A DNA stretch of 64,000 bases from Aureibaculum luteum (GCF_003449015.1 NZ_QRGD01000003.1:434001-498000); one strand, 5' to 3'; shown: positions 52,562 to 62,069, numbered from the stretch's first letter. Translations and numbers: made by a program. Notes: generated by a model from the letters alone, not told the origin.

Positions 52562-53359
52562 ATGGAATACCAAGGTGTTTTACGAAAAATGATGACTGAA
52601 TTAGGATCACCTGTTCAATACTATTTGCAATTAGAAAATGATTTTTTAAATGTCAATCAACTACTTAATAAAACATTAGAAATTTCTTTTGTTAAGTACG
52701 AATGTTTGAATTGTCATTTAGATAAACCTATCTTCAGACAGGGCTTTTGTAAAAGTTGCTTTTTTGAAGTGCCACAAGCTGCAGATTGGATTATGAGGCC
52801 AGAATTAAGCACGGCACATTTAGGCAAAGAAGATCGCGATTTAGAATATGAAAAAAAGGCACAACTACAACCTCATATTGTTTATTTAGCAAATTCAAGT
52901 AACGTAAAGGTTGGTGTTACCAGAAAAAGTCAAATACCCACACGATGGATTGACCAAGGTGCTCATGAGGCCATAGAAATTGTAGAAGTACCAAATAGAT
53001 ATTTGGCAGGAATTACAGAAATAGCTTTGAAAGAATATGTTTCTGACAAAACCAATTGGCGTAAAATGTTAACTAATGACATAACAGATGTAGACTTGCT
53101 TAAAGAAAAAGAAAAACTAGCAGTTTACATTCCTGATGAAGCCAAGCCTTATTATTTAGAAAACCATAGTACAGAAACAAATATTGAATTTCCGGTATTA
53201 CAATATCCAACAAAAGTAAAAAGTCTTAACCTTAGTAAAACTCCCAATTTTTCAGGTGTTTTAAAAGGAATAAAAGGGCAATATGTTATTTTTGAAGACA
53301 ATACCGTCTTTAATATTAGAAGTAGTGAAGGATATTATATACGTCTAAATTTAGGCTAA
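52562..53359 (+). CDS. DUF2797 family protein with zinc-ribbon-like cysteines
   Basis: The 265-residue protein has two CxxC-type pairs near residue 47 (YECLNCHLDKPIF and GFCKSCFFEVP), consistent with zinc binding, and the DUF2797 core (VYLANSSNVKVGVTRKSQIP; TRWIDQGAHEAIEI). It lies downstream of purK in the same direction. The family has no known function. Confidence 0.78.
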   Translation: MEYQGVLRKMMTELGSPVQYYLQLENDFLNVNQLLNKTLEISFVKYECLNCHLDKPIFRQGFCKSCFFEVPQAADWIMRPELSTAHLGKEDRDLEYEKKAQLQPHIVYLANSSNVKVGVTRKSQIPTRWIDQGAHEAIEIVEVPNRYLAGITEIALKEYVSDKTNWRKMLTNDITDVDLLKEKEKLAVYIPDEAKPYYLENHSTETNIEFPVLQYPTKVKSLNLSKTPNFSGVLKGIKGQYVIFEDNTVFNIRSSEGYYIRLNLG

Positions 53360-53373
53360 AACTCACAGAGACA

Positions 53374-54201
53374 TTGCCTATGAAATATTTGAATCAGAAT
53401 GGAGCATTTATTGAACTACATGAAATTACTTCAGACAACTGCAATGTATTAAAAAGCTCGAAGAATAGTGAATTATCACTATTGTGGTTTAATTCTGACA
53501 ACAATATTCTTATTATAGATGCTGTTACATATTCGTTTAATAAAAATGATATAATTAGTCTCACAGAATTTCATAAAATTGAAGTTGTTAAGATTAACAC
53601 ATTAAAACTTATACGCTGGAATAGATCTTTTTATTGTATTGTAGATCACGATAGCGAAGTAGGCTGCAAAGGGATTTTGTATTACGGAGCCTCTAACCTA
53701 CCCATAATAAAACCTAATAATGAAAATATTGAAATATTACAAACGGTTTTAAAAATGTTACAACTAGAGTTTAACTCTAAAGACAATTTGCAACTCGAAA
53801 TGTTGCAAATGATGGTTAAACGAATGCTTATATTATGTACAAGAATATATAAGTTACAAAGTAATTATTTTCAAAAAGAAACGAGTAGCATTGATATTAT
53901 AAGAGAATATAATTACTTAGTTGAAACTCATTTTAAGAAAAAGCACTCCGTTTCCATGTATGCAGAAATGTTAAATAAGTCTCCAAAAACATTAGCAAAC
54001 CTATTTAAGCAAGCAGGTAACAAAACGCCATTATATTATATAAAGCATAGAATAATGCTAGAAGCAAGACGCCTCTTAAACTACACAGATAAAACCATTT
54101 CAGAAATAGGTTATGAACTGGGCTTTACAGATGTTCAGGTTTTTAGTCGCTTTTTTAAAAATATTGAACACCTTTCACCTTCTGAATTTAGAAATAAATA
54201 G
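53374..54201 (+). CDS. AraC-family transcriptional regulator
   Basis: The 275-residue protein has the AraC double HTH at about 185-270 (VSMYAEMLNKSPKTLANLFKQ; KTISEIGYELGFTDVQVFSR) and an N-terminal cupin-like sensor region. The downstream AhpD-like and DoxX genes begin after a 108-base gap that contains a TACATTTG -7-like element, so they are a likely target. The effector is unknown. Confidence 0.88.
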   Translation: MPMKYLNQNGAFIELHEITSDNCNVLKSSKNSELSLLWFNSDNNILIIDAVTYSFNKNDIISLTEFHKIEVVKINTLKLIRWNRSFYCIVDHDSEVGCKGILYYGASNLPIIKPNNENIEILQTVLKMLQLEFNSKDNLQLEMLQMMVKRMLILCTRIYKLQSNYFQKETSSIDIIREYNYLVETHFKKKHSVSMYAEMLNKSPKTLANLFKQAGNKTPLYYIKHRIMLEARRLLNYTDKTISEIGYELGFTDVQVFSRFFKNIEHLSPSEFRNK

Positions 54202-54309
54202 CAAATAGGAATAATTGCCAACACACTAGGAATTATAGATAACTAAATGCCCTAAGCCTTGCCATACATTTGTACTGTTAAAATAATATAAATATTAAAA
54301 CAGTATAAA

Positions 54310-54852
54310 ATGGAAACAACAACAAAATTTACAGTACCAACAAGAGAAGAAGTATCTTCAAACAACCAAGCAATTTTTGATACCCTTAAAAGCACTTTAG
54401 GTTTTGTCCCTAATTTATACGCTTATTATGCAAAAAATGAAACCGCATTACCTGATTATCTTGCTTTTCAAAATAGAAAATCTACTCTAAAAGCAAAAGA
54501 ACGTGAAGTTATTAATTTAGTTGTGAGTCAATATAACGGATGTCGTTATTGTCAATCTGCTCACACAGCACTGGGTAAAATGAATGGTTTTAATGATACT
54601 CAAATTTTAGAGCTACGAAAAGGAACTGCGTCTTTCGATGAAAAATTAAATGCATTGGCGGAATTCACCTTAGCCGCAGCATCAAATAAAGGTAATGTAT
54701 CTGAAGAAGTTAAAAACAATTTCTTTAATGCGGGTTATACAGAGGCTAACATGATTGATGCCGTTATTATTATTGGAGATAAAACAATTAGTAACTATAT
54801 ACATAACTTGGCGGGATTCGAAATTGACTTCCCAATAGCCGCAGAACTATAA
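54310..54852 (+). CDS. AhpD-like carboxymuconolactone decarboxylase family protein
   Basis: The 180-residue helical protein has the CxxC motif in NGCRYCQSAHTALG, which is characteristic of AhpD-like peroxidase-related proteins and gives a redox-active dithiol. It is encoded just before a DoxX family gene, a common pair in response to oxidative or electrophile stress. The AraC gene upstream is the probable regulator. Confidence 0.88.
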   Translation: METTTKFTVPTREEVSSNNQAIFDTLKSTLGFVPNLYAYYAKNETALPDYLAFQNRKSTLKAKEREVINLVVSQYNGCRYCQSAHTALGKMNGFNDTQILELRKGTASFDEKLNALAEFTLAAASNKGNVSEEVKNNFFNAGYTEANMIDAVIIIGDKTISNYIHNLAGFEIDFPIAAEL

Positions 54853-54868
54853 CTAATTAAAAAAGAAC

Positions 54869-55252
54869 ATGAACATAGGTAATTTAGTAATTAGAATAGG
54901 TATTGCCCTTTTATTTATTTGGGGTGGATTAGAAAAATTTTTTGAAGGTGTTCTTGGAGGTGTTGGCTTACAAAATATGGCTAACTTTCTAAAAGGAAGT
55001 GGTCTTGCTTTTTTAGGAGATACAGGAACCTATGCGTTAGGAACATTATTAGCAGCTCTCGAACTAATTGCAGGTATTTTAGTATTATTAAATAAACAGC
55101 TATTGTATGCTTATGCTTTCTTGGCTTTTATAATGCTAATGGCCTTAGTTTTGGTGCATATACCTTCAGGAAACTGGATGAATATAATGATTCATATGAT
55201 GCTTATTACTACGTTAGCTGGCTTAGCTATAAATGAAAAAGAGAATTCTTAA
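54869..55252 (+). CDS. DoxX family membrane protein
   Basis: The 127-residue membrane protein has four hydrophobic segments and the DoxX pattern (RIGIALLFIWGGLEKFFEG; LGTLLAALELIAGILVLL). It is 16 bases downstream of the AhpD-like gene and probably works with it in the inner membrane. It is followed by a terminator. Confidence 0.85.
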   Translation: MNIGNLVIRIGIALLFIWGGLEKFFEGVLGGVGLQNMANFLKGSGLAFLGDTGTYALGTLLAALELIAGILVLLNKQLLYAYAFLAFIMLMALVLVHIPSGNWMNIMIHMMLITTLAGLAINEKENS

Positions 55253-55274
55253 ATTGGATTATATTTATAAAAAG

Positions 55275-55319
55275 AAAACTTGTACCACTCTTTATGTAAG
55301 AGTTGTGCAAGTTTTTTTT
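55275..55319 (+). terminator. Terminator after the doxX gene
   Basis: AAAACTTGTACCACTC (55275-55290) pairs with GAGTTGTGCAAGTTTT (55300-55315) with one mismatch and one wobble, followed by a T run. Confidence 0.75.
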
Positions 55320-55650
55320 ATGTTTTGACAATTACAAAAAGATGTAATTAATAATTTCTTTTTAATAAAAATTCTCAGACTGTAAACAACTTTCCAATAA
55401 AGTAAAAAACTTCTAACCTATTAACCTTAGTCAAATTTTAAAGTTCGTTAACTAAATTCATCCTAAAATTGGCTTTTCATAGCAATTTTCCCGTTTTAAC
55501 TTTAAATAGTCCCTATCTTCACAGCAACTACTTTCATAGCAAATAGAAAGTTTTGTTTACATTGTCTAAGAATTTTCCTTTCAACTATTTTTCTGTTACA
55601 AATTTGAGCTTTTAGTAAAAAGCAAGCAAGAGGCAAAACCCTAAAATTAT

Positions 55651-55694
55651 AGGGGATTTTCCCCTAAACTAAAAAGGGGAAAAATCCCCTTTTT
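55651..55694. repeat. G/C-block inverted repeat upstream of the sensor locus
   Basis: AGGGGATTTTCCCCT (55651-55665) and AGGGGAAAAATCCCCT (55675-55690) form a long hairpin in which each arm is itself nearly palindromic, followed by TTTT. It lies 65 bases upstream of the lipoprotein start. It could be a terminator or a binding site for the response regulator; the rest of the 505-base gap shows nothing else I recognise. Confidence 0.5.
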
Positions 55695-55758
55695 AAGCAA
55701 ACGTATTTATTTGTAATTTGCCGTTACATAAAACTGAATTAAACTTAAAACACTAACT

Positions 55759-56397
55759 ATGAAGTATTTTAAATTATTGAAGCAGAAATTAAAGGTTATT
55801 ATTACTCTTTTATTAGCTGTAAGCATGTTGTTAATTTCATGTGATGAAAAAAAACCACATCAAGCGGATGTAGTACCCAGTAAAGATATGTTAGCTCATA
55901 TTATAAAACCTGAAAAGGCCGTAACAATCTACCAAAATTATGAAAAGGAAAGAATTGATATTCTAAAAGACACACTCCGATCTATATATAATGATGATAA
56001 TTTTAACGACACACGTAGAGTATGGTTCGACTTAAAAATGTTGAAAAACTATATCGCTTACGTTGAAAAAAAATCTGCTGAAAATAAAATTTCTCCGGAG
56101 GGACTTCAATTTTACTTTAGCGTTTATGGCAGTGATGAGGGTAAACAAAAAAACCATCAAACGTTTTTTATTGCACCTACTACAAAAAACGAAGGTGTAC
56201 AATCTGGTTATACACTTGAAACGGTAAATGATAAAACACGGCCATTATTTTTAAAAACAATCTTAAGTAATAGAAAATACAAAGCAACTCAAAGTCAACA
56301 AGTGGAAAAAGCAGGGTTCTTTTCAATTACTGTAGCTGATGAAGATGGTTTATTATTAAATGATGGAGAAACTTCTCCTCCAATGGAAAATAACTAA
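55759..56397 (+). CDS. Uncharacterised lipoprotein of the sensor locus
   Basis: The 212-residue lipoprotein has signal LLLAVSMLLISCDEKK. The middle part is helical with charged pairs (YQNYEKERIDILKDTL; KMLKNYIAYVEKKS) and the later part is beta-like. It is encoded directly upstream of the duplicated membrane protein genes, in the same direction. It could be the extracytoplasmic signal receptor of the system; no family is recognised. Confidence 0.6.
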   Translation: MKYFKLLKQKLKVIITLLLAVSMLLISCDEKKPHQADVVPSKDMLAHIIKPEKAVTIYQNYEKERIDILKDTLRSIYNDDNFNDTRRVWFDLKMLKNYIAYVEKKSAENKISPEGLQFYFSVYGSDEGKQKNHQTFFIAPTTKNEGVQSGYTLETVNDKTRPLFLKTILSNRKYKATQSQQVEKAGFFSITVADEDGLLLNDGETSPPMENN

Positions 56398-56430
56398 ATC
56401 AACAAAAAGTCTATAAACAAATAAGTACTT

Positions 56431-57108
56431 ATGTCTGAAACCGCAATATCATTAATTAAAAACTCGGTAAAATACTCCGAGTTACTTTCAGCTATTGTAG
56501 GTACAGTATATTTTTATAAGTATAAGCATACAACGCTGAAATATTTTCTCTATTTGTTGTGGTATATAACAATAACTGAATTTTTGGGTTGGTATATTAG
56601 GGTTACAGGGAACATGGCCTATATTGACGAAAATGGGTGGATATATAATAAATGGCTTTATAATATTCTTAACATCGTTACATTTAGCACTGTTTATATT
56701 ATATATTATAGATATCTAAAAACGCAACTATTTAAGAAATGGATAAAGGTATTTTTAATAGTGTTTTTATTGGTTAATATTTTGAACTGGGCTTTTATTC
56801 AAAATTTTATAAAGGAGGGTGCTGTATTTCCAAAAATTATTGGTTCAGTTTTCTTAATAATATCTATTATATTCTATTTCATTGAATTGCTCCGGTCTGA
56901 AAAAATAGTCATATTTCACAGACTTCTATTATTTTGGATTAGCGTAGGATTGCTTTTATTTTATACAGGAACAATTCCTTTTGTCTTAAAATGGAATGGC
57001 TTTATGGTAATTAAAGGAGTTCATGAGTTATTTTTAATCTTGTACATTTTAGCAATAATTATGTATTTAACATTTACATTTGGTTTTATATGGAGCAAGA
57101 AGGAGTAA
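56431..57108 (+). CDS. Polytopic membrane protein, first paralog (putative sensor subunit)
   Basis: The 225-residue protein has six or seven hydrophobic segments. The N-terminal YKHTTLKYFLYLLWYITITE and the C-terminal LLLFWISVGLLLFYTGTIPF are closely shared with the paralog at 57285. The gene overlaps the start of the kinase remnant by 19 bases. It is likely a membrane sensor subunit for a partner kinase; the family is uncharacterised. Confidence 0.72.
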   Translation: MSETAISLIKNSVKYSELLSAIVGTVYFYKYKHTTLKYFLYLLWYITITEFLGWYIRVTGNMAYIDENGWIYNKWLYNILNIVTFSTVYIIYYRYLKTQLFKKWIKVFLIVFLLVNILNWAFIQNFIKEGAVFPKIIGSVFLIISIIFYFIELLRSEKIVIFHRLLLFWISVGLLLFYTGTIPFVLKWNGFMVIKGVHELFLILYILAIIMYLTFTFGFIWSKKE

Positions 57109-57266
57109 CGTTAATCATTTTAGTAACCTCTATTATAGTATTGATTTTTTCCATTGCTATGATAGTATTGTTTATTGTTTTTCAAAACAGAAAAAATAAG
57201 TTATTGATTGATAATAAAACCTTAAATAATCTAATTAAAGATAATATTTCTTCTTTTGATATTTAA
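57090..57266 (+). pseudogene. Truncated histidine kinase remnant (58 codons)
   Basis: An ATG at 57090 starts MEQEGVTLIILVTSIIV and continues through VFQNRKNKLL before a stop at 57264-57266. The intact kinase at 57981 starts MEQGDITIIILIATLTI and continues through IFQNRKVKFLF, so the start, membrane segment and FQNRK join are shared. The H-box and ATPase domains are missing. This is the stub left from a duplicated kinase gene. Confidence 0.8.
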
Positions 57267-57284
57267 CACCAAAAAATAAATAAG

Positions 57285-57965
57285 ATGTCAATAGATTCTT
57301 TTAGAAATTTTATCGTATTCTCAGAATTATTGTCAGCAACTATTGGTACAATTTATTTTTACAAGTATAAGCACACTCCCTTAAAATATTTTCTATTTTT
57401 ACTTTGGTATATTACCATAACCGAATGTATTGGATGGTATGCAAGAAATAACAGTGTTTTGGTTTTTTTTGACAAAGATGGGGTAGGCTACAATCTATGG
57501 TTATTCAACCTATTATATTTTATACTTTTTGTTGTAATTTTTATGATTTATTTAAAAATCATTAATAATTCCAAACAAAAAAAAATCATTAAAGTATTTA
57601 TACTCTCTTATATACTTATTTCGATAATAAATTGGACTTTTATACAGAGTTTTGCTTTTGAAATGTCTGAACTACCCTATGTAGCGGGATCAATTTTCCT
57701 GATTATTACCATCATGTTTTATTTTACACAATTACTAAAGTCAGACAGAATAATAATTTTTCATAAAACATTATTATTCTGGATAAGTGTAGGTCTTCTA
57801 TTATTTCATACTGGAACTATACCTTTTTCATTAAAATACAACGATTACACCGTTTTTCCAGGTATACACAAATTATATTTAATTATTTATATATTGGCTA
57901 TAACAATGTACCTGATCTTTACATTTGGCTTTATATGGAGCAAAAGAGTAGAAAAGATTGATTAA
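57285..57965 (+). CDS. Polytopic membrane protein, second paralog (putative sensor subunit)
   Basis: The 226-residue protein is a clear paralog of the one at 56431: the segments YFYKYKHTPLKYFLFLLWYI and LLFWISVGLLLFHTGTIPF are almost identical in both. Six or seven membrane segments are expected. It precedes the intact kinase by 15 bases and is probably its partner in the membrane. Confidence 0.75.
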   Translation: MSIDSFRNFIVFSELLSATIGTIYFYKYKHTPLKYFLFLLWYITITECIGWYARNNSVLVFFDKDGVGYNLWLFNLLYFILFVVIFMIYLKIINNSKQKKIIKVFILSYILISIINWTFIQSFAFEMSELPYVAGSIFLIITIMFYFTQLLKSDRIIIFHKTLLFWISVGLLLFHTGTIPFSLKYNDYTVFPGIHKLYLIIYILAITMYLIFTFGFIWSKRVEKID

Positions 57966-57980
57966 ATTAGTTATACCATT

Positions 57981-58766
57981 ATGGAGCAAGGAGACATAAC
58001 TATCATAATTTTAATTGCAACGCTTACTATTGTTTTATTGATTGTTATTATCATTATAATTTTTAGTATTTTTCAAAATAGAAAGGTTAAATTTTTATTT
58101 GACAAAGAAGTAGCAAAGCAGCGTTTTGATGAAGAAATTATCAAATCAAAATTAGAAACGCAAGAACAAACCTTGCAAAATATAAGTTGGGAGTTGCATG
58201 ATAATGTTGGGCAATTACTTTCGGTTGCAAGAATGCAACTGAATATGGTGCAACCTAGTTTAACTGAAGAGCAAAAAACTTTAGTACAAGACACGGGCGA
58301 TATTATTTCAAAAAGTTTACAAGAAATAAGATCATTATCAAAATTGTTAAATCCTGAAGTGGTTAAAAATATTGGTTTACATGAGGCTATACAACTTGAA
58401 ATTGACCGATTTAACCGACTAAATTATATAAATGCTACCTTTGATGTTAAAGGTAATATTACACCTATTAATCAAAAAGATGAAATTATTTTATTTAGAA
58501 TTGTTCAGGAATTTCTTTCTAATTCCATTAAACATTCTAAATCTAAGAAAATTGAAATCACGGCAAACTGTACCCATGAATTTTTAAAAATTAAAATTCA
58601 AGATTACGGGGTCGGTTTTGACGAAAATATAGTTAAAAAGGGCTCAGGATTGCTAAATATGAAGAGCCGTGCAAAACTAATTAACGCCGAGTTTGATTTA
58701 AAATCTGAAAAAGACAAAGGGGTTTCACTAACTTTAACATATCCAAAACAAAAAAAAGATGTCTAA
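57981..58766 (+). CDS. Short sensor histidine kinase (HisKA_3 type)
   Basis: The 261-residue kinase has one membrane segment (about 8-30), a coiled linker, the HisKA_3 phospho-acceptor region with H73 in SWELHDNVGQLLSVARMQL, and an HATPase domain (EFLSNSIKHSKSKKIEI; GSGLLNMKSRAKL). It has no sensor domain of its own, so sensing probably comes from the upstream polytopic protein. Its end overlaps the response regulator start by 8 bases, which indicates translational coupling. Confidence 0.9.
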   Translation: MEQGDITIIILIATLTIVLLIVIIIIIFSIFQNRKVKFLFDKEVAKQRFDEEIIKSKLETQEQTLQNISWELHDNVGQLLSVARMQLNMVQPSLTEEQKTLVQDTGDIISKSLQEIRSLSKLLNPEVVKNIGLHEAIQLEIDRFNRLNYINATFDVKGNITPINQKDEIILFRIVQEFLSNSIKHSKSKKIEITANCTHEFLKIKIQDYGVGFDENIVKKGSGLLNMKSRAKLINAEFDLKSEKDKGVSLTLTYPKQKKDV

Positions 58767-59394
58767 ACATACTGTTGCCATAATAGATGACCACCTACTT
58801 TTTGCTCAATCATTAAAAGGATTAATCAATACTTTTAATGAATTTGAAGTAACACAGCACGCTTTAAATGGAAAGATTTTTATCGACAACTTAAAGAACG
58901 AATCTAAACTTCCTGAAATAGCCTTAATGGATTTAAATATGCCCATTATGGATGGCTTAGAAACGACTAAATTTTTAAATGAAAATTATCCAAGTATTAA
59001 AGTGTTAGCTTTATCAATGGACGACAATGAAAGTTCTATTTTAAAAATGATTAAGAATGGAGCCAAAGGGTATTTACTCAAAGACATCCATCCTGATATT
59101 TTAAAAGAAGCATTATTAGCCTTAATTAATGAAGGTTATTACCATTCAAAAAGAGTTTCTGACACCTTAGTTCATTCACTACATCCTACTGAAGAACCTA
59201 AAATAAAGCTATTAGGCAGAGAATTGGAATTTTTAAAATTGGCAAGTACAGAAATGACTTATAAAGAGATTGCAGATGTTATGCATTTAAGTCCAAAAAC
59301 TATTGATGGTTACCGTGAGCAACTTTTTAAAAAATTACAAGTAAAAAACAGAATTGGTATGGTCGTTTATGCCCTTAAAAATGATTTAGCTTAA
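58759..59394 (+). CDS. LuxR/NarL-type response regulator
   Basis: The 211-residue protein has a receiver domain (D58 in ALMDLNMPIMDG; KGYLLKDIHPD) and a C-terminal LuxR HTH (TYKEIADVMHLSPKTIDGY; LQVKNRIGMV). It is coupled to the upstream HisKA_3 kinase and would be phosphorylated by it. Likely targets are its own locus; the inverted repeat at 55651 is a candidate. Confidence 0.93.
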   Translation: MSKHTVAIIDDHLLFAQSLKGLINTFNEFEVTQHALNGKIFIDNLKNESKLPEIALMDLNMPIMDGLETTKFLNENYPSIKVLALSMDDNESSILKMIKNGAKGYLLKDIHPDILKEALLALINEGYYHSKRVSDTLVHSLHPTEEPKIKLLGRELEFLKLASTEMTYKEIADVMHLSPKTIDGYREQLFKKLQVKNRIGMVVYALKNDLA

Positions 59395-59422
59395 CACTTT
59401 GTTCTACACAAACGACCTCTTA

Positions 59423-60139
59423 CTACTTGTTATTTATCGGCAGAACCTCTGCGTCTAATATTAATTCATCTCCAACTTCTAGATTAAATAACTGTCTAAA
59501 ATAGTGTACCGCAATATATAAAATTGGTGTATCTAAAAATGCAATCATTACCTTAAACAGAAACCCATTTAATAATAATTTTCCAAATAATTCCCATTCT
59601 ATAATTCCAAAAGAACACAGTAAAAATAGCACTGAAAAGGTATCTAAAAACTGAGAGGTAACTGTAGAGAAATTATTTCTCAACCATAAATGCCTCCCCT
59701 TGGTTAACTTTTTCCAATAATGGTAAATGCGTATATCTACAAACTGAGCTAACAAATAGGCAATCATAGAAGAAAACACTGCTAATACTGACAAGCCAAA
59801 AACATTATTAAATACGGTATCATTAACAGGCGACCATGAAGTGGCCGGTACTGCCTCGGCAACAAATATAATAAGCAACGAAAAAAATGATGCAAAAATT
59901 CCAGCAATTACTACCTGGTTTGCCTTTTTCTTACCATAGATTTCAGAAATAAGATCAGTAACTAAAAAGGTTAATGGATAGGGCAAAATACCAACAGAAA
60001 TTTCAAAAGTGTAAACACCAAAAAAATCCCAGGTGAAAAACTTTTGAAATATTAAATTAGATACTACCAATGAGGTAATAAAAAGTGCTGCTAAAACTAA
60101 GTAAATCTTGTAGCCTAGTAATTTTTTTTCGTGATCCAT
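59423..60139 (-). CDS. Queuosine precursor transporter
   Basis: The 238-residue membrane protein has about six spans and the VUT/YhhQ family pattern (TFLVTDLISEIYGKKKANQV; LAQFVDIRIYHYWKKLTKG; LRNNFSTVTSQFLDT). It imports queuine or preQ precursors for tRNA modification. It is a single minus-strand gene with no partner in the window. Confidence 0.9.
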   Translation of the reverse strand: MDHEKKLLGYKIYLVLAALFITSLVVSNLIFQKFFTWDFFGVYTFEISVGILPYPLTFLVTDLISEIYGKKKANQVVIAGIFASFFSLLIIFVAEAVPATSWSPVNDTVFNNVFGLSVLAVFSSMIAYLLAQFVDIRIYHYWKKLTKGRHLWLRNNFSTVTSQFLDTFSVLFLLCSFGIIEWELFGKLLLNGFLFKVMIAFLDTPILYIAVHYFRQLFNLEVGDELILDAEVLPINNK

Positions 60140-60256
60140 AGTAGAATTACGAAAGTATAAAATATTTGTGAAAGTAGTAAGAAAACTAACTTAACAATCA
60201 CAACACTTGTTAGGTTCAAATTTTCTATTTTTGTAAAACAACTTTAAAACCAACTT

Positions 60257-61150
60257 ATGCACGCATATATTTTCCCTGGTCAAGGAGCTCAATTTTCAGG
60301 AATGGGTTTAGACATCTACGAAAAATCTAATATTGCTCAAGATCTTTTTGAACAAGCCAATTCAATATTAGGGTTTTCAATAACTGATATTATGTTCGAA
60401 GGCACCCCTGAACAACTGAAAGAAACCAAAGTTACGCAACCTGCAATATTTTTACACTCTGTAGCCTTAGCAAAAACTTTAGGTGATAGTTTTAAACCAG
60501 AAATGGTTGCTGGCCATTCTTTAGGAGAATTTTCTGCCTTAGTCGCCAACGGCACTTTATCATTTGAAGACGGATTAAAATTAGTGTCGCAACGAGCTTT
60601 AGCCATGCAAAAAGCATGTGAAATACAACCATCTACAATGGCGGCCGTTTTAGGCTTAGAAGATGAGATTGTCGAAAATATTTGTGAAAAAACGCCAGGA
60701 ATTGTAGTTGCCGCAAATTATAACTGCCCTGGTCAATTGGTTATTTCAGGTGAAGTTTCTGCCATAAACCTAGCCTGCGAAGCCTTAACAGCTGCAGGAG
60801 CTAGAAGAGCTTTAGTATTGCCTGTTGGTGGTGCTTTTCACTCTCCATTAATGGAACCTGCACGTGAAGAATTAGCCGCGGCGATCGAAAACACATTGTT
60901 TAGCGAACCCAATTGCCCAATATATCAAAACGTAGCGGCTAAGGCCGTAAGTAATGCCTCTGATATTAAAAAGAACTTGGTAGCTCAATTAACAGCTCCT
61001 GTACGTTGGACACAATCGATTCAGCAAATGATTAAAGATGGTGCTACTGAATTTACTGAAGTTGGACCTGGTAAAGTTTTACAAGGTTTAATGCGAAAAA
61101 TTGACAGATCTGTTACCGCTAATGGAGCAACTTTTGAAGAAAACAACTAA
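60257..61150 (+). CDS. fabD: Malonyl-CoA:ACP transacylase
   Basis: The 297-residue protein has the FabD landmarks IFPGQGAQFSGMG, AGHSLGEFSALVA (catalytic Ser), GGAFHSPLM (catalytic His) and EVGPGKVLQGLM. It loads malonyl groups onto acyl carrier protein in fatty acid synthesis. Its stop overlaps the next start by one base (TAATG). Confidence 0.95.
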   Translation: MHAYIFPGQGAQFSGMGLDIYEKSNIAQDLFEQANSILGFSITDIMFEGTPEQLKETKVTQPAIFLHSVALAKTLGDSFKPEMVAGHSLGEFSALVANGTLSFEDGLKLVSQRALAMQKACEIQPSTMAAVLGLEDEIVENICEKTPGIVVAANYNCPGQLVISGEVSAINLACEALTAAGARRALVLPVGGAFHSPLMEPAREELAAAIENTLFSEPNCPIYQNVAAKAVSNASDIKKNLVAQLTAPVRWTQSIQQMIKDGATEFTEVGPGKVLQGLMRKIDRSVTANGATFEENN

Positions 61151-61902
61151 TGAAAGGCACCGTACTTACTAGTATTAAAGAAAATATAGCAACACTTACT
61201 TTTGGACATCCGGCAAGTAATTCTTTTCCTACTGAACTTTTAGATAGACTGATAGAAAATATTAATCGTTTAAGTGAAGACTCTTCTATTCAAGTCATTA
61301 TTTTACAAAGTGAGGGTGATAAAACATTCTGTGCAGGTGCTTCTTTTGACGAATTAATTGCCATTAATAATTTAGAAGAAGGCAAACAATTCTTTTCTGG
61401 ATTTGCCAACTTAATCAATGCTATGCGGACTTGCTCTAAACCAATTATTGGTAGAGTTCAAGGAAAAGCAGTTGGTGGTGGCGTTGGTATTATTGCCGCA
61501 ACTGACTATTGTTTTGCCACCGAAAAAGCTGATATTAAATTGTCAGAACTTACCATTGGTATTGGTCCTTTTGTAATTGAACCTGCGGTTACTCGTAAAA
61601 TTGGAATTGCTGCATTTAGCAAACTTTCTTTAGATGCTACCGAATGGCATTCTGCCTATTGGGCAAAAGAGAATAATTTATATGCTAGAGTTTTTGAAAA
61701 CACTAGAGATATGGATGCATATGTAGAAAGTCTTTCAAAAAAATTAGCGAGCTACAACCCCGATTCCTTAAAAGCAATGAAAAAAGTGTTTTGGGAAGGT
61801 ACAGAAAATTGGAAAACCTTATTAATAGAAAGAGCAGAAATTAGTGGACAATTGGTATTGTCTGATTTTACTAAAGAAGCTCTTCAAAAATTTAAAAAAT
61901 AA
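61150..61902 (+). CDS. Enoyl-CoA hydratase/isomerase family protein
   Basis: The 250-residue crotonase-fold protein has GDKTFCAGASFDEL and GKAVGGGVGIIAATDY, the oxyanion-hole segments of the family. The second glutamate is not clear, so the reaction (hydratase, isomerase or other) cannot be fixed. It overlaps fabD by one base, which indicates co-translation. Confidence 0.85.
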   Translation: MKGTVLTSIKENIATLTFGHPASNSFPTELLDRLIENINRLSEDSSIQVIILQSEGDKTFCAGASFDELIAINNLEEGKQFFSGFANLINAMRTCSKPIIGRVQGKAVGGGVGIIAATDYCFATEKADIKLSELTIGIGPFVIEPAVTRKIGIAAFSKLSLDATEWHSAYWAKENNLYARVFENTRDMDAYVESLSKKLASYNPDSLKAMKKVFWEGTENWKTLLIERAEISGQLVLSDFTKEALQKFKK

Positions 61903-61924
61903 CCACTAATAGATATTTAAAAGT

Positions 61925-62068
61925 ATGATGACAATAACCTTATTTTCGAAAATCGCATTAATCAGTCAAGCAGAAGCTGCTGGTGAAAATGTTGGCCAAT
62001 ATCTTTGGTATGTAATTTTAGTAGTGGCAATTTATTTTATTGTCCGTAGAATTAGAAAGAAAAAATAA
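61925..62068 (+). CDS. Small single-span membrane protein (47 aa)
   Basis: The short frame starts MMTITLFSKIAL at 61925 and contains NVGQYLWYVILVVAIYFIV as a likely membrane span, then a basic tail (RRIRKKK). It ends 1 base before the ATG of the next small gene. Coding is supported by tight spacing; function unknown. Confidence 0.5.
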   Translation: MMTITLFSKIALISQAEAAGENVGQYLWYVILVVAIYFIVRRIRKKK

Positions 62069-62069
62069 T

